Of a stretch of DNA of 16,266 nucleotides, positions 9,545 through 16,237 are shown piece after piece. A model generated the notes under the pieces. The model was not told the origin of the DNA. It worked only from the letters and a program-made list of their open reading frames with translations, and searched no databases. This DNA comes from CAZYJD01 sp964647785 (GTDB lineage Bacteria > Bacteroidota > Bacteroidia > NS11-12g > UBA9320): NCBI GenBank assembly GCA_964647785.1, contig CAZYJD010000046.1:1-16266 (forward strand). The letters are read 5' to 3'. Position numbers and translations under genes: made by a program. Position 1 is the stretch's first letter; each line of letters begins with the position of its first letter.

Positions 9545-9988
9545 GCAGGAGTCATGCGTGTGCTGCCAAGAAGCAACATTGGTGGCCGCTTCTTCGGAGG
9601 TTTGTACATTGACGATGCTGGAAATTTTGATACCCGCCTTGCTGGGGTTGGTTTGCACAAGGTTCATTATGAAATTACGGATAACAACGCCTGTTACAGC
9701 AGAGATTCAATTTTCGTTCGTGTGCATGCACTGCCCGATGCTAGAATTCAGCCAGCTGGACCATATTGCCAAGATGACCAAGCGGTAAACCTGGTTCCGG
9801 TATCAAATGCGGGTGGTATTTTCAGTGGGGGCAATCATGTCAATTCATCTGGTCTTTTTGATCCTTCGCTGGCGGGAGATGGTGTGCATAGCATTTATTA
9901 TGCCTTTACCGACCTCAATGGATGTAACAACACCGACAGCATTCAAATACGCGTACACCCCTTGCCCGATCCCGGATTTACAGCAGAT
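7679..9988 (+). repeat. Ten tandem 231-bp (77-residue) Ig-like repeats
   Basis: Units begin at 7679, 7910, 8141, 8372, 8603, 8834, 9065, 9296, 9527 and 9758; every interval is exactly 231 bp. Shared residues in each unit are GPxC at the start, NxGGxFxGGxY near positions 16-26, a SxGxF turn, GxHxxYY near 40-48, TDxNGC near 51-56, DSxxIRV near 60-66 and a closing LPDAS. Cys4 and Cys56 are present in all ten units and could form a disulfide in the oxidising exterior. Unit 9 carries the TAG codon at unit position 6. The units are clearly diverged in sequence but identical in length. Confidence 0.95.
9542..9544 (+). other. In-frame amber codon interrupting the giant gene
   Basis: TAG replaces position 6 of repeat unit 9 (GPWC-I-stop-AG). 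This position is Asp in seven of the other nine units, and Ser or Asn in units 1 and 2. Spacing to the downstream GG is the same as in the other units, so there is no insertion or deletion, and the frame before and after is identical. One G-to-T change from GAG (Glu) would produce it; Asp codons differ at two bases. The frame from 2375 to 10732 is otherwise open. It could be a real nonsense mutation, a sequencing or assembly error, or a suppressed stop. The transporter gene just upstream ends normally at a TAG, which argues against general TAG recoding. Confidence 0.9.
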
Positions 9989-10732
9989 TTGACAGAAGGC
10001 TGTACTGTTTTACCGGTAAGTTTTACCGGACCAGACGGAATGCAGCAATACCGTTGGCAGTTTTCAAATGGAGAAACAGGAAACAGCCGGGTAGTAACGA
10101 TTGGTTTCTCTACGGGGCAGTGGACGGCCAGTTTGAGGGTGCGCGATAACAATGGTTGTGAAAATGAAATGGTCAGAAACAATTATATAACGGTGTATCC
10201 ACTTCCGGTGTCCTTCTTTGACTTTAGTCCCAAAGAAATATATATCAGAGAACCAAAGGTTGATTTCAGCAATCAGTCTCGCGGAAGTGTGGTGCAATGG
10301 CACTGGAGCATGGGGGATGGAAGCACATACAGCATTCCGAATCCGGTGCATACTTATGGCGATACCGGTTCTTATCAGGTGCAGTTAGAGGTTACCGATG
10401 ATAAAGGTTGCATTGATATTTATGAGAACGAAGTGCAAGTAAAGGGCGAATACATCCTTAGCATACCCAATGCCTTCAGTCCGGATGGTGATGGCATCAA
10501 TGAGATTTTCAGAGCGAGAGGGTATGGGGTGGTTTCAATTGAATATAGCATTTACAATCGCTGGGGAGAATTACTTTATCAGAAGCAAGTTTCAAATGTG
10601 AACTCCGACGGCTGGGATGGCACCTACAAGGGGGTAAAGGTTCCGATGGGGGCTTACTTGTATCAAATGAAAGTGGTGGATTTGAATAGATCGAAGCACT
10701 TCTATTCTGGTACCATACAATTGATTCGATGA
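9554..10732 (+). CDS. C-terminal part of the giant secreted protein (repeats, PKD domains, CHU_C sorting domain)
   Basis: This is the in-frame continuation of the giant gene after the TAG; the coding frame runs from 9545, and the first ATG, at 9554, gives 392 residues. It holds the rest of repeat unit 9, unit 10 (from 9758), and two PKD-like domains. The first runs from about 9970 to 10200 with YRWQFSNG; the second from about 10200 to 10445 with WHWSMGDG and HTYGDTGSY. It ends in a CHU_C / gliding-motility-associated C-terminal domain from 10463, with IPNAFSPDGDGINE, YNRWGELLY, GWDGTYKG, a GAYLYQMKV strand and a closing YSGTIQLIR. That domain is the established type IX secretion signal class for outer-surface export in Bacteroidota. 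The fragment has no signal peptide of its own, so if made separately from 9554 it could not be exported. An AGGAG lies only two bases before the ATG, too close for a normal Shine-Dalgarno site. The whole 2375-10732 frame most likely represents one gene. Confidence 0.85.
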   Translation: MRVLPRSNIGGRFFGGLYIDDAGNFDTRLAGVGLHKVHYEITDNNACYSRDSIFVRVHALPDARIQPAGPYCQDDQAVNLVPVSNAGGIFSGGNHVNSSGLFDPSLAGDGVHSIYYAFTDLNGCNNTDSIQIRVHPLPDPGFTADLTEGCTVLPVSFTGPDGMQQYRWQFSNGETGNSRVVTIGFSTGQWTASLRVRDNNGCENEMVRNNYITVYPLPVSFFDFSPKEIYIREPKVDFSNQSRGSVVQWHWSMGDGSTYSIPNPVHTYGDTGSYQVQLEVTDDKGCIDIYENEVQVKGEYILSIPNAFSPDGDGINEIFRARGYGVVSIEYSIYNRWGELLYQKQVSNVNSDGWDGTYKGVKVPMGAYLYQMKVVDLNRSKHFYSGTIQLIR

Positions 10733-10756
10733 ATGATTTAAAAAAGGAATTGCAAT

Positions 10757-10787
10757 AAAAAAGCCATCCGAATGGATGGCTTTTTTT
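10757..10787. terminator. Bidirectional intrinsic terminator between convergent genes
   Basis: GCCATCC (10763-10769) pairs perfectly with GGATGGC (10774-10780) across a GAAT loop. Six A precede the stem and seven T follow it. It can therefore terminate the + strand giant gene (stop at 10732) and, read from the other side, the - strand operon that ends with rplT at 10810. Confidence 0.88.
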
Positions 10788-10809
10788 ATGCTTTTATGCG
10801 ATATCGCGT

Positions 10810-11154
10810 TTACTTCAGCTTCTTCACAATGGCTTCAAAAGCCTCTGGATGATTCATAGCCAAATCGGCAAGGGTCTTGCGATTAAGCTCGATCCCATTC
10901 TCATGAACTTTACCCATGAATTGTGAATAGCTCATTCCGTGCAAACGGCTTGCAGCATTGATACGCTGAATCCATAAAGCGCGAAATGAACGCTTTTTTG
11001 CTTTGCGGTCTCGGTAGGCATAACCCCATCCTTTCTCGATGGCGTTTTTCGCTACGGTCCAAACATTTTTTCTTCTTCCGAAGTAGCCCTTGGCGTACTT
11101 CAACATGCGCTTTCTGCGCTGTCTTGATGCTACTGAATTTACTGAACGTGGCAT
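10810..11154 (-). CDS. rplT: 50S ribosomal protein L20
   Basis: This 114-residue basic protein binds 23S rRNA early in large-subunit assembly. The start MPRSVNSVASRQRRKRML is typical of L20, followed by KGYFGRRKNVW and, near the middle, AYRDRKAKKRSFRALWIQRINAA, the hallmark RNA-binding region. The C-terminus holds the globular part (LADLAMNHPEAF). Length matches the family. The ATG at 11154 is chosen: an in-frame start 14 codons upstream would add a non-family extension overlapping the structured rpmI-rplT spacer. It is the last gene of the operon, 75 bases after rpmI, and in many bacteria L20 represses its own operon by binding a leader. Confidence 0.97.
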   Translation of the reverse strand: MPRSVNSVASRQRRKRMLKYAKGYFGRRKNVWTVAKNAIEKGWGYAYRDRKAKKRSFRALWIQRINAASRLHGMSYSQFMGKVHENGIELNRKTLADLAMNHPEAFEAIVKKLK

Positions 11155-11229
11155 TGTTTTTTTCTTTTTGATGAGGCGTTGCCCTGTTTCATGCAATCTT
11201 AGCCGCCCGCATCAGGTTAAACATAAAAA
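11155..11229 (-). promoter_or_regulatory. Structured rpmI-rplT spacer, candidate L20-responsive leader
   Basis: In this 75-base gap three nested complementary segments are visible (given as + strand): TGATG 11169-11173 with CATCA 11210-11214, GGCG 11175-11178 with CGCC 11204-11207, and TTGC 11179-11182 with GCAA 11193-11196. The rplT start lies 15 bases beyond the base of this stem. L20 autoregulation through leader structures that mimic its 23S rRNA site is known in Escherichia coli and Bacillus. That this element does the same is an inference from position and foldability only. Confidence 0.35.
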
Positions 11230-11424
11230 TTAAATCTTGAGGAGATAGCGAACGTTGTCCATGTCGGTTTCTGCAACATATCCGGCATGGCCGAGATTGC
11301 GCTTTCTCTTCTTGCTCTTTTTGGTAAGGATGTGGTTTTTGAAGGCGTGTTTCATCCTCACTTTACCACTTGCGGTAACCTTAAACCTTTTTTTGGCGCC
11401 TGAATTGGTTTTAACTTTTGGCAT
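11230..11424 (-). CDS. rpmI: 50S ribosomal protein L35
   Basis: A 64-residue, very basic protein of normal L35 length. It starts MPKVKTNSGAKKRFKVT and contains the SGKVRMKHAFKNHILTKKS core with a lysine/arginine-rich KKRKRNLGHAG stretch, all characteristic of L35 of the large ribosomal subunit. It begins 10 bases after the infC stop, consistent with co-transcription and possibly translational coupling. The stop is TAA. Confidence 0.97.
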   Translation of the reverse strand: MPKVKTNSGAKKRFKVTASGKVRMKHAFKNHILTKKSKKRKRNLGHAGYVAETDMDNVRYLLKI

Positions 11425-11434
11425 TTTTCTATAC

Positions 11435-11989
11435 TTAAGCTTTTTTCGGACTCGTATTTTTTGGAGCCAGAATAATAATCATCTTTTTTCCTTCCAGCTT
11501 AGGCAATTGTTCGAGTTTAGCGATCTGTGAAAGCGACTCGGCAAATTGCAAAAGCAGTAATTCACCTCTTTCCTTGTGTACGATGCTTCTTCCTTTGAAG
11601 AACACATAGGCTCTCACCTTGCTGCCTTCTTCGAGGAATTTTTCAGCGTGTTTGCGCTTAAATTCTACATCGTGCTCATCTGTATTGGGCCCGAAGCGAA
11701 TTTCCTTAACGGATATTTTTGCTTGCTTGGCCTTGATTTCTTTTTGCTTCTTTTTCTGTTCGTACAGGAATTTTCCGTAATCCATGATCCTACATACAGG
11801 AGGATCTGCAGATGGTGAAATTTCGACCAGGTCGAGTTCTAACTCTTCTGCTCTTTTAAGTGCATCAGAGGTAGGAACAATGTTTTGTTCCACATTTTCT
11901 CCCACTAGTCGCACAAAATCAACGTTAATCTCTGCGTTGGTCCTGTGCGGATTTTTTTTGATTACGCGTCCTTTAAATGGTCTTTTCAA
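11435..11989 (-). CDS. infC: Translation initiation factor IF-3, TTG start
   Basis: IF-3 binds the 30S subunit, prevents premature 50S joining and proofreads start codon-anticodon pairing. The 184-residue protein shows the N-terminal domain with RLVGENVEQ and the DLVEISPSADPPVCRIMDYGKF signature (about residues 53-75), a lysine-rich linker (KKKQKEIKAKQAK), then the C-terminal domain with EIRFGPNTDEHDVEFK and KVRAYVFFKGR. The start is TTG at 11989-11987, sharing four bases (TTGA) with the thrS stop. A TGA stop lies directly upstream in this frame, and the first internal Met is deep inside the IF-3 signature, so no ATG start is possible. Non-AUG infC starts underlie IF-3 autoregulation in Escherichia coli, where the codon is AUU; a similar mechanism is inferred here. 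Confidence 0.95.
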   Translation of the reverse strand: MKRPFKGRVIKKNPHRTNAEINVDFVRLVGENVEQNIVPTSDALKRAEELELDLVEISPSADPPVCRIMDYGKFLYEQKKKQKEIKAKQAKISVKEIRFGPNTDEHDVEFKRKHAEKFLEEGSKVRAYVFFKGRSIVHKERGELLLLQFAESLSQIAKLEQLPKLEGKKMIIILAPKNTSPKKA

Positions 11990-13932
11990 TCAGCTTTTTT
12001 GGTTTCTTCTTTTTCCTGTTCAAACAAATCAACGAACCCTTCCTTCTTCATCATGCCCAAATCTCCTTTTCCGTGTCGGCGTACTGAAACAGCTTGTTCA
12101 TTCGCCTCTTTCTCTCCAATGATCAGCATGAAAGGTATTTTTTTAACCTCTGCATCTCTAATTTTTCGCCCAACTTTCTCGCTGCGCTCGTCGATAAGGC
12201 CGCGAATATCGTGATTATTGAGGAATTTCAAAAGTTCATGTGCATAATCGTGATATTTCTCGCTCACTGGCAAAATAATCATCTGTTCAGGGCTTAGCCA
12301 TAGGGGTAAATTCCCCGCTGTATGTTCGATCAAAATGCCGATGAAGCGTTCAAGAGAACCAAAAGGAGCCCTATGAATCATCACCGGGCGATGTTTTTGA
12401 TTGTCAGCCCCAATGTATTCCAATTCGAAGCGTTCAGGAAGGTTGTAATCCACCTGAATGGTGCCCAGCTGCCACGATCTGCCCAGTGCATCCTTCACCA
12501 TGAAATCGAGCTTTGGTCCATAAAAAGCTGCCTCACCCTCTACTTGCACTGTTTTTAAATCCCTTTCTGATGCAGCTTCAATGATGGCTCTTTGGGCTTT
12601 TTCCCAGTTTTCATCAGACCCAATGTATTTCTCCTTGTTCTCTGGATCACGCAGTGATATTTGTGCAGTATAATCCTCAAATCCGAGGCGTGTAAATACT
12701 TCGATTACCAAATCAATTACCTTCACGAATTCCTCTTTGATCTGATCATCAGTGCAGAAAATATGGGCGTCATCCTGTGTGAAGCCTCGCACCCTGGTCA
12801 GTCCATTGAGTTCCCCACTTTGTTCGTATCGGTAAACGGTTCCAAATTCTGCTATTCTCAGTGGTAGGTCCTTGTAGGAGCGGGGTTTGTATTTGTAAAT
12901 TTCGCAGTGATGAGGGCAGTTCATGGGTTTTAACAAGAACTGTTCATCCTCTCTTGGGGTGTGTATGGGTTGAAATGAATCTTCCCCGTACTTGTCGTAA
13001 TGCCCGCTGGTAACATACAGTTGTTTATGACCAATGTGCGGAGTGGCGACCAACTCATAGCCCAGATCCATTTGTCTTTCTTTCATGAATTGCTGCAGGC
13101 GGTCTCTTACCATGTTTCCTTTGGGCAACCAGAGTGGCAACCCTGCCCCAACTTTTTCGCTAAAGGTGAATAATTCCAGCTCTTTTCCCAGTTTGCGGTG
13201 GTCGCGCTTTTTGGCTTCCTCAAGCAGATGAAGGTACTCATCAAGTTCGGCTTTTTTAGGAAAGCTGATGGCATAAATGCGCGTGAGCTGTTTGTTTTTT
13301 TCATCTCCTCTCCAGTATGCGCCTGCAACGTTGAGCAATTTGAGTGCTTTGATGTAACCCGTTGAGGGAATATGCGGCCCTCTGCATAAATCGGTGAAGT
13401 TGCCTTGTTCGTAGAAAGTTATTTCGCCGTCATTCAACCCTTCGATTAACTCCAGCTTGTAGGGATCACCTTTCTCTGTGAAATAGGCAATGGCTTCTTG
13501 CTTGGAAACATTGCGACGAACAAATGCATTGTTCTGACGGGCCAGTTCAGTCATTTTTGCTTCCACTTTTGAAAACTCTTCTGCTGAAAACTTATGCTCA
13601 CCGAAGTCAATGTCATAATAGAAGCCATTGTCAATCGGTGGACCTATCCCCAATTGAATTCCAGGATACAAGGCCTCAAGAGCCTCAGCCAACAAGTGTG
13701 CTGAACTATGCCAAAATGCGTATTTGCCCCCCTCATCCTTCCAGGTAAGAAGTTTAAGATAGGCATCGGTATCGATGGGGCGATTGGCCTCGCGGATTTC
13801 GCCATTCACCTCTGCGGCCAATACATTGCGGGCCAGTCCTTCGCTTATTTCACGTGCTATCTCCATGGGGCTTATACCAGCCTCATATGTACGTATCGAT
13901 CCGTCTGGAAGAGTAATTTTAATCATGTTCAT
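11986..13932 (-). CDS. thrS: Threonyl-tRNA synthetase
   Basis: This 648-residue cytoplasmic class II synthetase charges tRNA-Thr. Domains run as an N-terminal TGS domain (about residues 1-63), the editing/second additional domain with zinc-site residues His75 and His79 (HSSAH) and Cys183 and His187 (CRGPH), the class II catalytic core (about 245-540) and an anticodon-binding domain (about 545-640). Catalytic zinc ligands are Cys339 (MNCPHHCE), His390 (QDDAHIF) and His520 (MIHRAPFG). Motif 2 is visible at RYEQSGELNGLTRVRGF and motif 3 at GSLERFIGILIEH. The ATG at 13932 is followed by a second Met at codon 3 (13926), so either may be used. It starts three bases after the TPR gene stop and its own stop overlaps the infC start, so the genes form one transcription unit. 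Confidence 0.97.
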   Translation of the reverse strand: MNMIKITLPDGSIRTYEAGISPMEIAREISEGLARNVLAAEVNGEIREANRPIDTDAYLKLLTWKDEGGKYAFWHSSAHLLAEALEALYPGIQLGIGPPIDNGFYYDIDFGEHKFSAEEFSKVEAKMTELARQNNAFVRRNVSKQEAIAYFTEKGDPYKLELIEGLNDGEITFYEQGNFTDLCRGPHIPSTGYIKALKLLNVAGAYWRGDEKNKQLTRIYAISFPKKAELDEYLHLLEEAKKRDHRKLGKELELFTFSEKVGAGLPLWLPKGNMVRDRLQQFMKERQMDLGYELVATPHIGHKQLYVTSGHYDKYGEDSFQPIHTPREDEQFLLKPMNCPHHCEIYKYKPRSYKDLPLRIAEFGTVYRYEQSGELNGLTRVRGFTQDDAHIFCTDDQIKEEFVKVIDLVIEVFTRLGFEDYTAQISLRDPENKEKYIGSDENWEKAQRAIIEAASERDLKTVQVEGEAAFYGPKLDFMVKDALGRSWQLGTIQVDYNLPERFELEYIGADNQKHRPVMIHRAPFGSLERFIGILIEHTAGNLPLWLSPEQMIILPVSEKYHDYAHELLKFLNNHDIRGLIDERSEKVGRKIRDAEVKKIPFMLIIGEKEANEQAVSVRRHGKGDLGMMKKEGFVDLFEQEKEETKKAD

Positions 13933-13935
13933 TGC

Positions 13936-14958
13936 TTAATCTTCGATTCGCTCCAGCCCCAGTTTGGCAAGTTCGAAGTTGGGGTCGGTTTCCAGTGTTT
14001 TCCGATACCATTTACGTGCTTCTTCATTGTTTTTCTTTGCTTCCCAACACAGACCTACCATGTATTGACCCTTGGCGAAATCGGGTGCAAAGTTAACGGA
14101 GCGGAGAAATTGTTCCATTGCCAAATCCCACTTTTCCAGCTGAAAATTGATGTAAGCGGTATTATACCATGCAAAATAGTGGGTGGGGTTGAGTTCAACC
14201 GTGGTTTGGTAGCGTTTTACCGCTGAATCGTATTGCCCGAGACGCTGATACAAAAGCCCCTCAGCATAACTTGCTTCATCACTGAAGGGATCTAAAATTC
14301 TTGCTGCTTGAAAGTATTGCAAGCCGGTGGAGTCGAACTGATTGCTGTACAAAGAACCCAATTGAATGAAAGCATCATAGTTCGAAGGATCGATTTGTAC
14401 ACTTTTAACGAAATAGGAAGTGGCTCTCGCAGTATCCTTCATTTCTTTGTAATTGCTGGCCATCACATAAAATGCTTTTTCATGGGCTGGATTGATACCG
14501 ATGAGCTGGGTGAGATAGCGAATGGATTCCTCATATTGTCGGATAAAAAAGTAGAATTCTCCGATTTTATAGAGAGCTTTTTGATTATTGGGTTCCAATT
14601 TTAGCACTTTTTCATAGCTGCTCTGGCAGTTTTTCAATTCGTTGTTGACGAAATAAGCTTCTGCCAAAGCGATGTAATAAGGGCTATTGTCGGGCTTCAA
14701 TTCAACAGCCTTTTGAAAGTCGGCGATGGACAATTTTAACCGGCCATCGCGCATAAGTTCTTGACCCCTCTGAAAATAGTAGTCATCATTGTCTGGGTAT
14801 TCGGCAATTTTCTTACTCCATTCCCTCACCACCAAACTTAGCGTGGTGTCTGCAGCCATGCCCTTGGCTGCTTTTCTGTCGGTATTGCAGGCGCTGCCGG
14901 CCACAATCATGATAAATGCAGCGGTGAATATGAATTCTATCAGTTTAGGCTTCTTCAT
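13936..14958 (-). CDS. TPR-repeat lipoprotein
   Basis: From the ATG at 14958 (340 residues) the protein starts with a charged n-region and a hydrophobic segment at about residues 9-20 ending in AGSAC, with Cys24 as the likely lipidated residue. The lipobox is imperfect because Gly occupies the -3 place. After a short linker, tetratricopeptide repeats of about 34 residues fill residues 50-340. These show the usual A-x-x-x-x-x-A-[IVL]-x-x-[DEN]-P phasing, for example KAVELKPDN, KVLKLEPNN, KSVQIDPSN, TTVELNPTH and KTLETDPNF; about eight units are seen. TPR solenoids bind partner proteins; the partner is unknown. It is probably anchored at the inner or outer membrane facing the periplasm. It is first in the thrS operon, three bases before thrS. 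A TTG at 14991 in the same frame would add 11 residues before the signal and is less likely. Confidence 0.85.
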   Translation of the reverse strand: MKKPKLIEFIFTAAFIMIVAGSACNTDRKAAKGMAADTTLSLVVREWSKKIAEYPDNDDYYFQRGQELMRDGRLKLSIADFQKAVELKPDNSPYYIALAEAYFVNNELKNCQSSYEKVLKLEPNNQKALYKIGEFYFFIRQYEESIRYLTQLIGINPAHEKAFYVMASNYKEMKDTARATSYFVKSVQIDPSNYDAFIQLGSLYSNQFDSTGLQYFQAARILDPFSDEASYAEGLLYQRLGQYDSAVKRYQTTVELNPTHYFAWYNTAYINFQLEKWDLAMEQFLRSVNFAPDFAKGQYMVGLCWEAKKNNEEARKWYRKTLETDPNFELAKLGLERIED

Positions 14959-15004
14959 TCGATGGATCGAATTCTCTAATTTTGAGCGCAAATTACTTGG
15001 AAAT
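14959..15004. promoter_or_regulatory. Short divergent promoter region, hmgA / TPR-thrS operon
   Basis: Only 46 bases separate the two divergent start codons. On the + strand TAATTTTG (14977-14984) matches TAnnTTTG exactly, 20 bases before the hmgA ATG at 15005, giving a leader of roughly 14 nt. No convincing TTG -33 element is visible. On the - strand only a near match, TAATTTG with one base missing, is seen for the operon. The two transcription starts must lie very close together, so mutual interference or shared control is possible. Confidence 0.5.
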
Positions 15005-16162
15005 ATGCCTTTTTACCACCGATTAGGAGAGATACCTGCCAAAAGACACGTACAATTCAGAAAAGCTGACGGAAATCTGTATGCAGAGGAACTTGTGAGC
15101 ACAGAAGGTTTTAGCAGCGTTTATTCGCTGATTTATCATGCGCACCCCCCCACGCTGGTAAAGGATATACTGGAGCCTTGGGATGTGAGTCCGGTTTATG
15201 CGGTAGAGAAAAATTTGAAGCACCGCAGTTTTTTAACTTTCAAGGCCCCGGCAGTAGCCGACTACCTGAAAAGCAGGGTGGCCTTGATGGGAAATAGTGA
15301 TCTCGTGGTGAGTGTTGCAGCGCCAACACAGGGGATGACAGATTATTATTACAAAAATTCTGATGCTGATGAAGTGTTGTTCATTCATGAAGGAAGCGGA
15401 AAGCTTCAAACCATTTACGGAGAAATACCATTTGAATATGGCGATTATCTGGTCATTCCACGAGGAACCATCTATCAGTTGGTGTTCAATACTTCAGAAA
15501 ACCGCCTTCTGATTATTGAATCCTTCACGCCCATAGTCACCCCCAAGCGCTACCGGAATCATTTTGGTCAATTGCTCGAGCACAGTCCGTTTTGTGAAAG
15601 GGATATCAAATTGCCCCAGAACCTTCAAACCCATGATGAAATGGGAGATTTTAAGGTATTGATCAAAAAATCCGATATGATTTATCCGTATATCATGGCT
15701 TCGCATCCTTTTGACGCCATTGGTTGGGATGGTTTTCTGTTCCCTTTTGGGTTCAACATAAAGAATTTTGAGCCCATTACCGGCAGGGTTCATCAGCCAC
15801 CTCCCGTTCATCAAACATTCGAAGGAAGAAACTTCGTGATTTGCTCATTTGTGCCAAGGTTGTATGATTACCATCCCGATGCCATTCCGGCGCCTTACAA
15901 TCACAGCAATGTAGACAGCGATGAAATTCTTTACTACGTTGATGGCGACTTCATGAGTCGTAAGCATGTGGAACGAGGCATGATTAGTTTGCACCCCAAA
16001 GGCATTCCGCACGGTCCTCATCCCGGAACGGTTGAAAAGAGCATTGGACAAAAAGAAACCGGCGAACTTGCGGTAATGATAGATCCTTTCTATCCCTTGA
16101 AGCTTACGCAGGCAGCCATCGATATGGAGGACCCGGGCTATTGGAAAAGCTGGGTGGACTAA
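15005..16162 (+). CDS. hmgA: Homogentisate 1,2-dioxygenase
   Basis: The non-haem Fe(II) enzyme opens the ring of homogentisate to maleylacetoacetate in phenylalanine/tyrosine catabolism. The 385-residue protein is cytosolic, with a bicupin fold. Expected iron ligands are seen near the C-terminus: His300 (YNHSN), Glu307 (SDEILYY) and His336 (IPHGPHPG), matching the His-Glu-His triad of the family. HPFDAIGWDGFLFPF and GRVHQPPPVHQTFE (His263, His269) contain the substrate-binding and catalytic region. The ATG at 15005 is chosen because it gives MPFYHRLGEIPAKRH, the usual N-terminus. The frame is open 72 codons further upstream, but that stretch lies on the complement of the TPR gene. No other tyrosine-degradation gene is in the window. 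Confidence 0.93.
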   Translation: MPFYHRLGEIPAKRHVQFRKADGNLYAEELVSTEGFSSVYSLIYHAHPPTLVKDILEPWDVSPVYAVEKNLKHRSFLTFKAPAVADYLKSRVALMGNSDLVVSVAAPTQGMTDYYYKNSDADEVLFIHEGSGKLQTIYGEIPFEYGDYLVIPRGTIYQLVFNTSENRLLIIESFTPIVTPKRYRNHFGQLLEHSPFCERDIKLPQNLQTHDEMGDFKVLIKKSDMIYPYIMASHPFDAIGWDGFLFPFGFNIKNFEPITGRVHQPPPVHQTFEGRNFVICSFVPRLYDYHPDAIPAPYNHSNVDSDEILYYVDGDFMSRKHVERGMISLHPKGIPHGPHPGTVEKSIGQKETGELAVMIDPFYPLKLTQAAIDMEDPGYWKSWVD

Positions 16163-16225
16163 ATAGGCAATTGAATGCCCTGCGAGAATTCCATGCATTG
16201 TTTCACCCGGCTAATGATTAGGCTT

Positions 16226-16233
16226 TAATTTTG
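16226..16233 (+). promoter_or_regulatory. Candidate -7 element before the last gene
   Basis: TAATTTTG, the same octamer as before hmgA, matches TAnnTTTG. It lies only four bases before the ATG at 16238, so if it is used the transcript would be leaderless or nearly so, or a later start codon would be used. A TTG lies at 16198-16200, slightly too far upstream for an ideal -33 element. Confidence 0.35.
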
Positions 16234-16237
16234 TTCC

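Noticed and set aside
7679..9988. CRISPR array
   Set aside because: The 231-bp units are fully coding, diverged protein repeats without short identical repeats and spacers.
9545..10732. Frameshift or fusion of two genes at the end of the giant gene
   Set aside because: The frames before and after the TAG are identical and the 231-bp unit spacing is unbroken, so it is one frame with a nonsense codon, not an indel or two separate genes.
13708..14226. 172-codon + strand reading frame across the thrS/TPR junction
   Set aside because: It is antisense to two well-supported genes and has no family features.
14789..15004. 72-codon N-terminal extension of hmgA
   Set aside because: It is the complement of the TPR gene's 5' end, and the family N-terminus begins at 15005.
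16165..16178. GGCA/TGCC inverted repeat after hmgA as a terminator
   Set aside because: The stem is only four base pairs and no T run follows.
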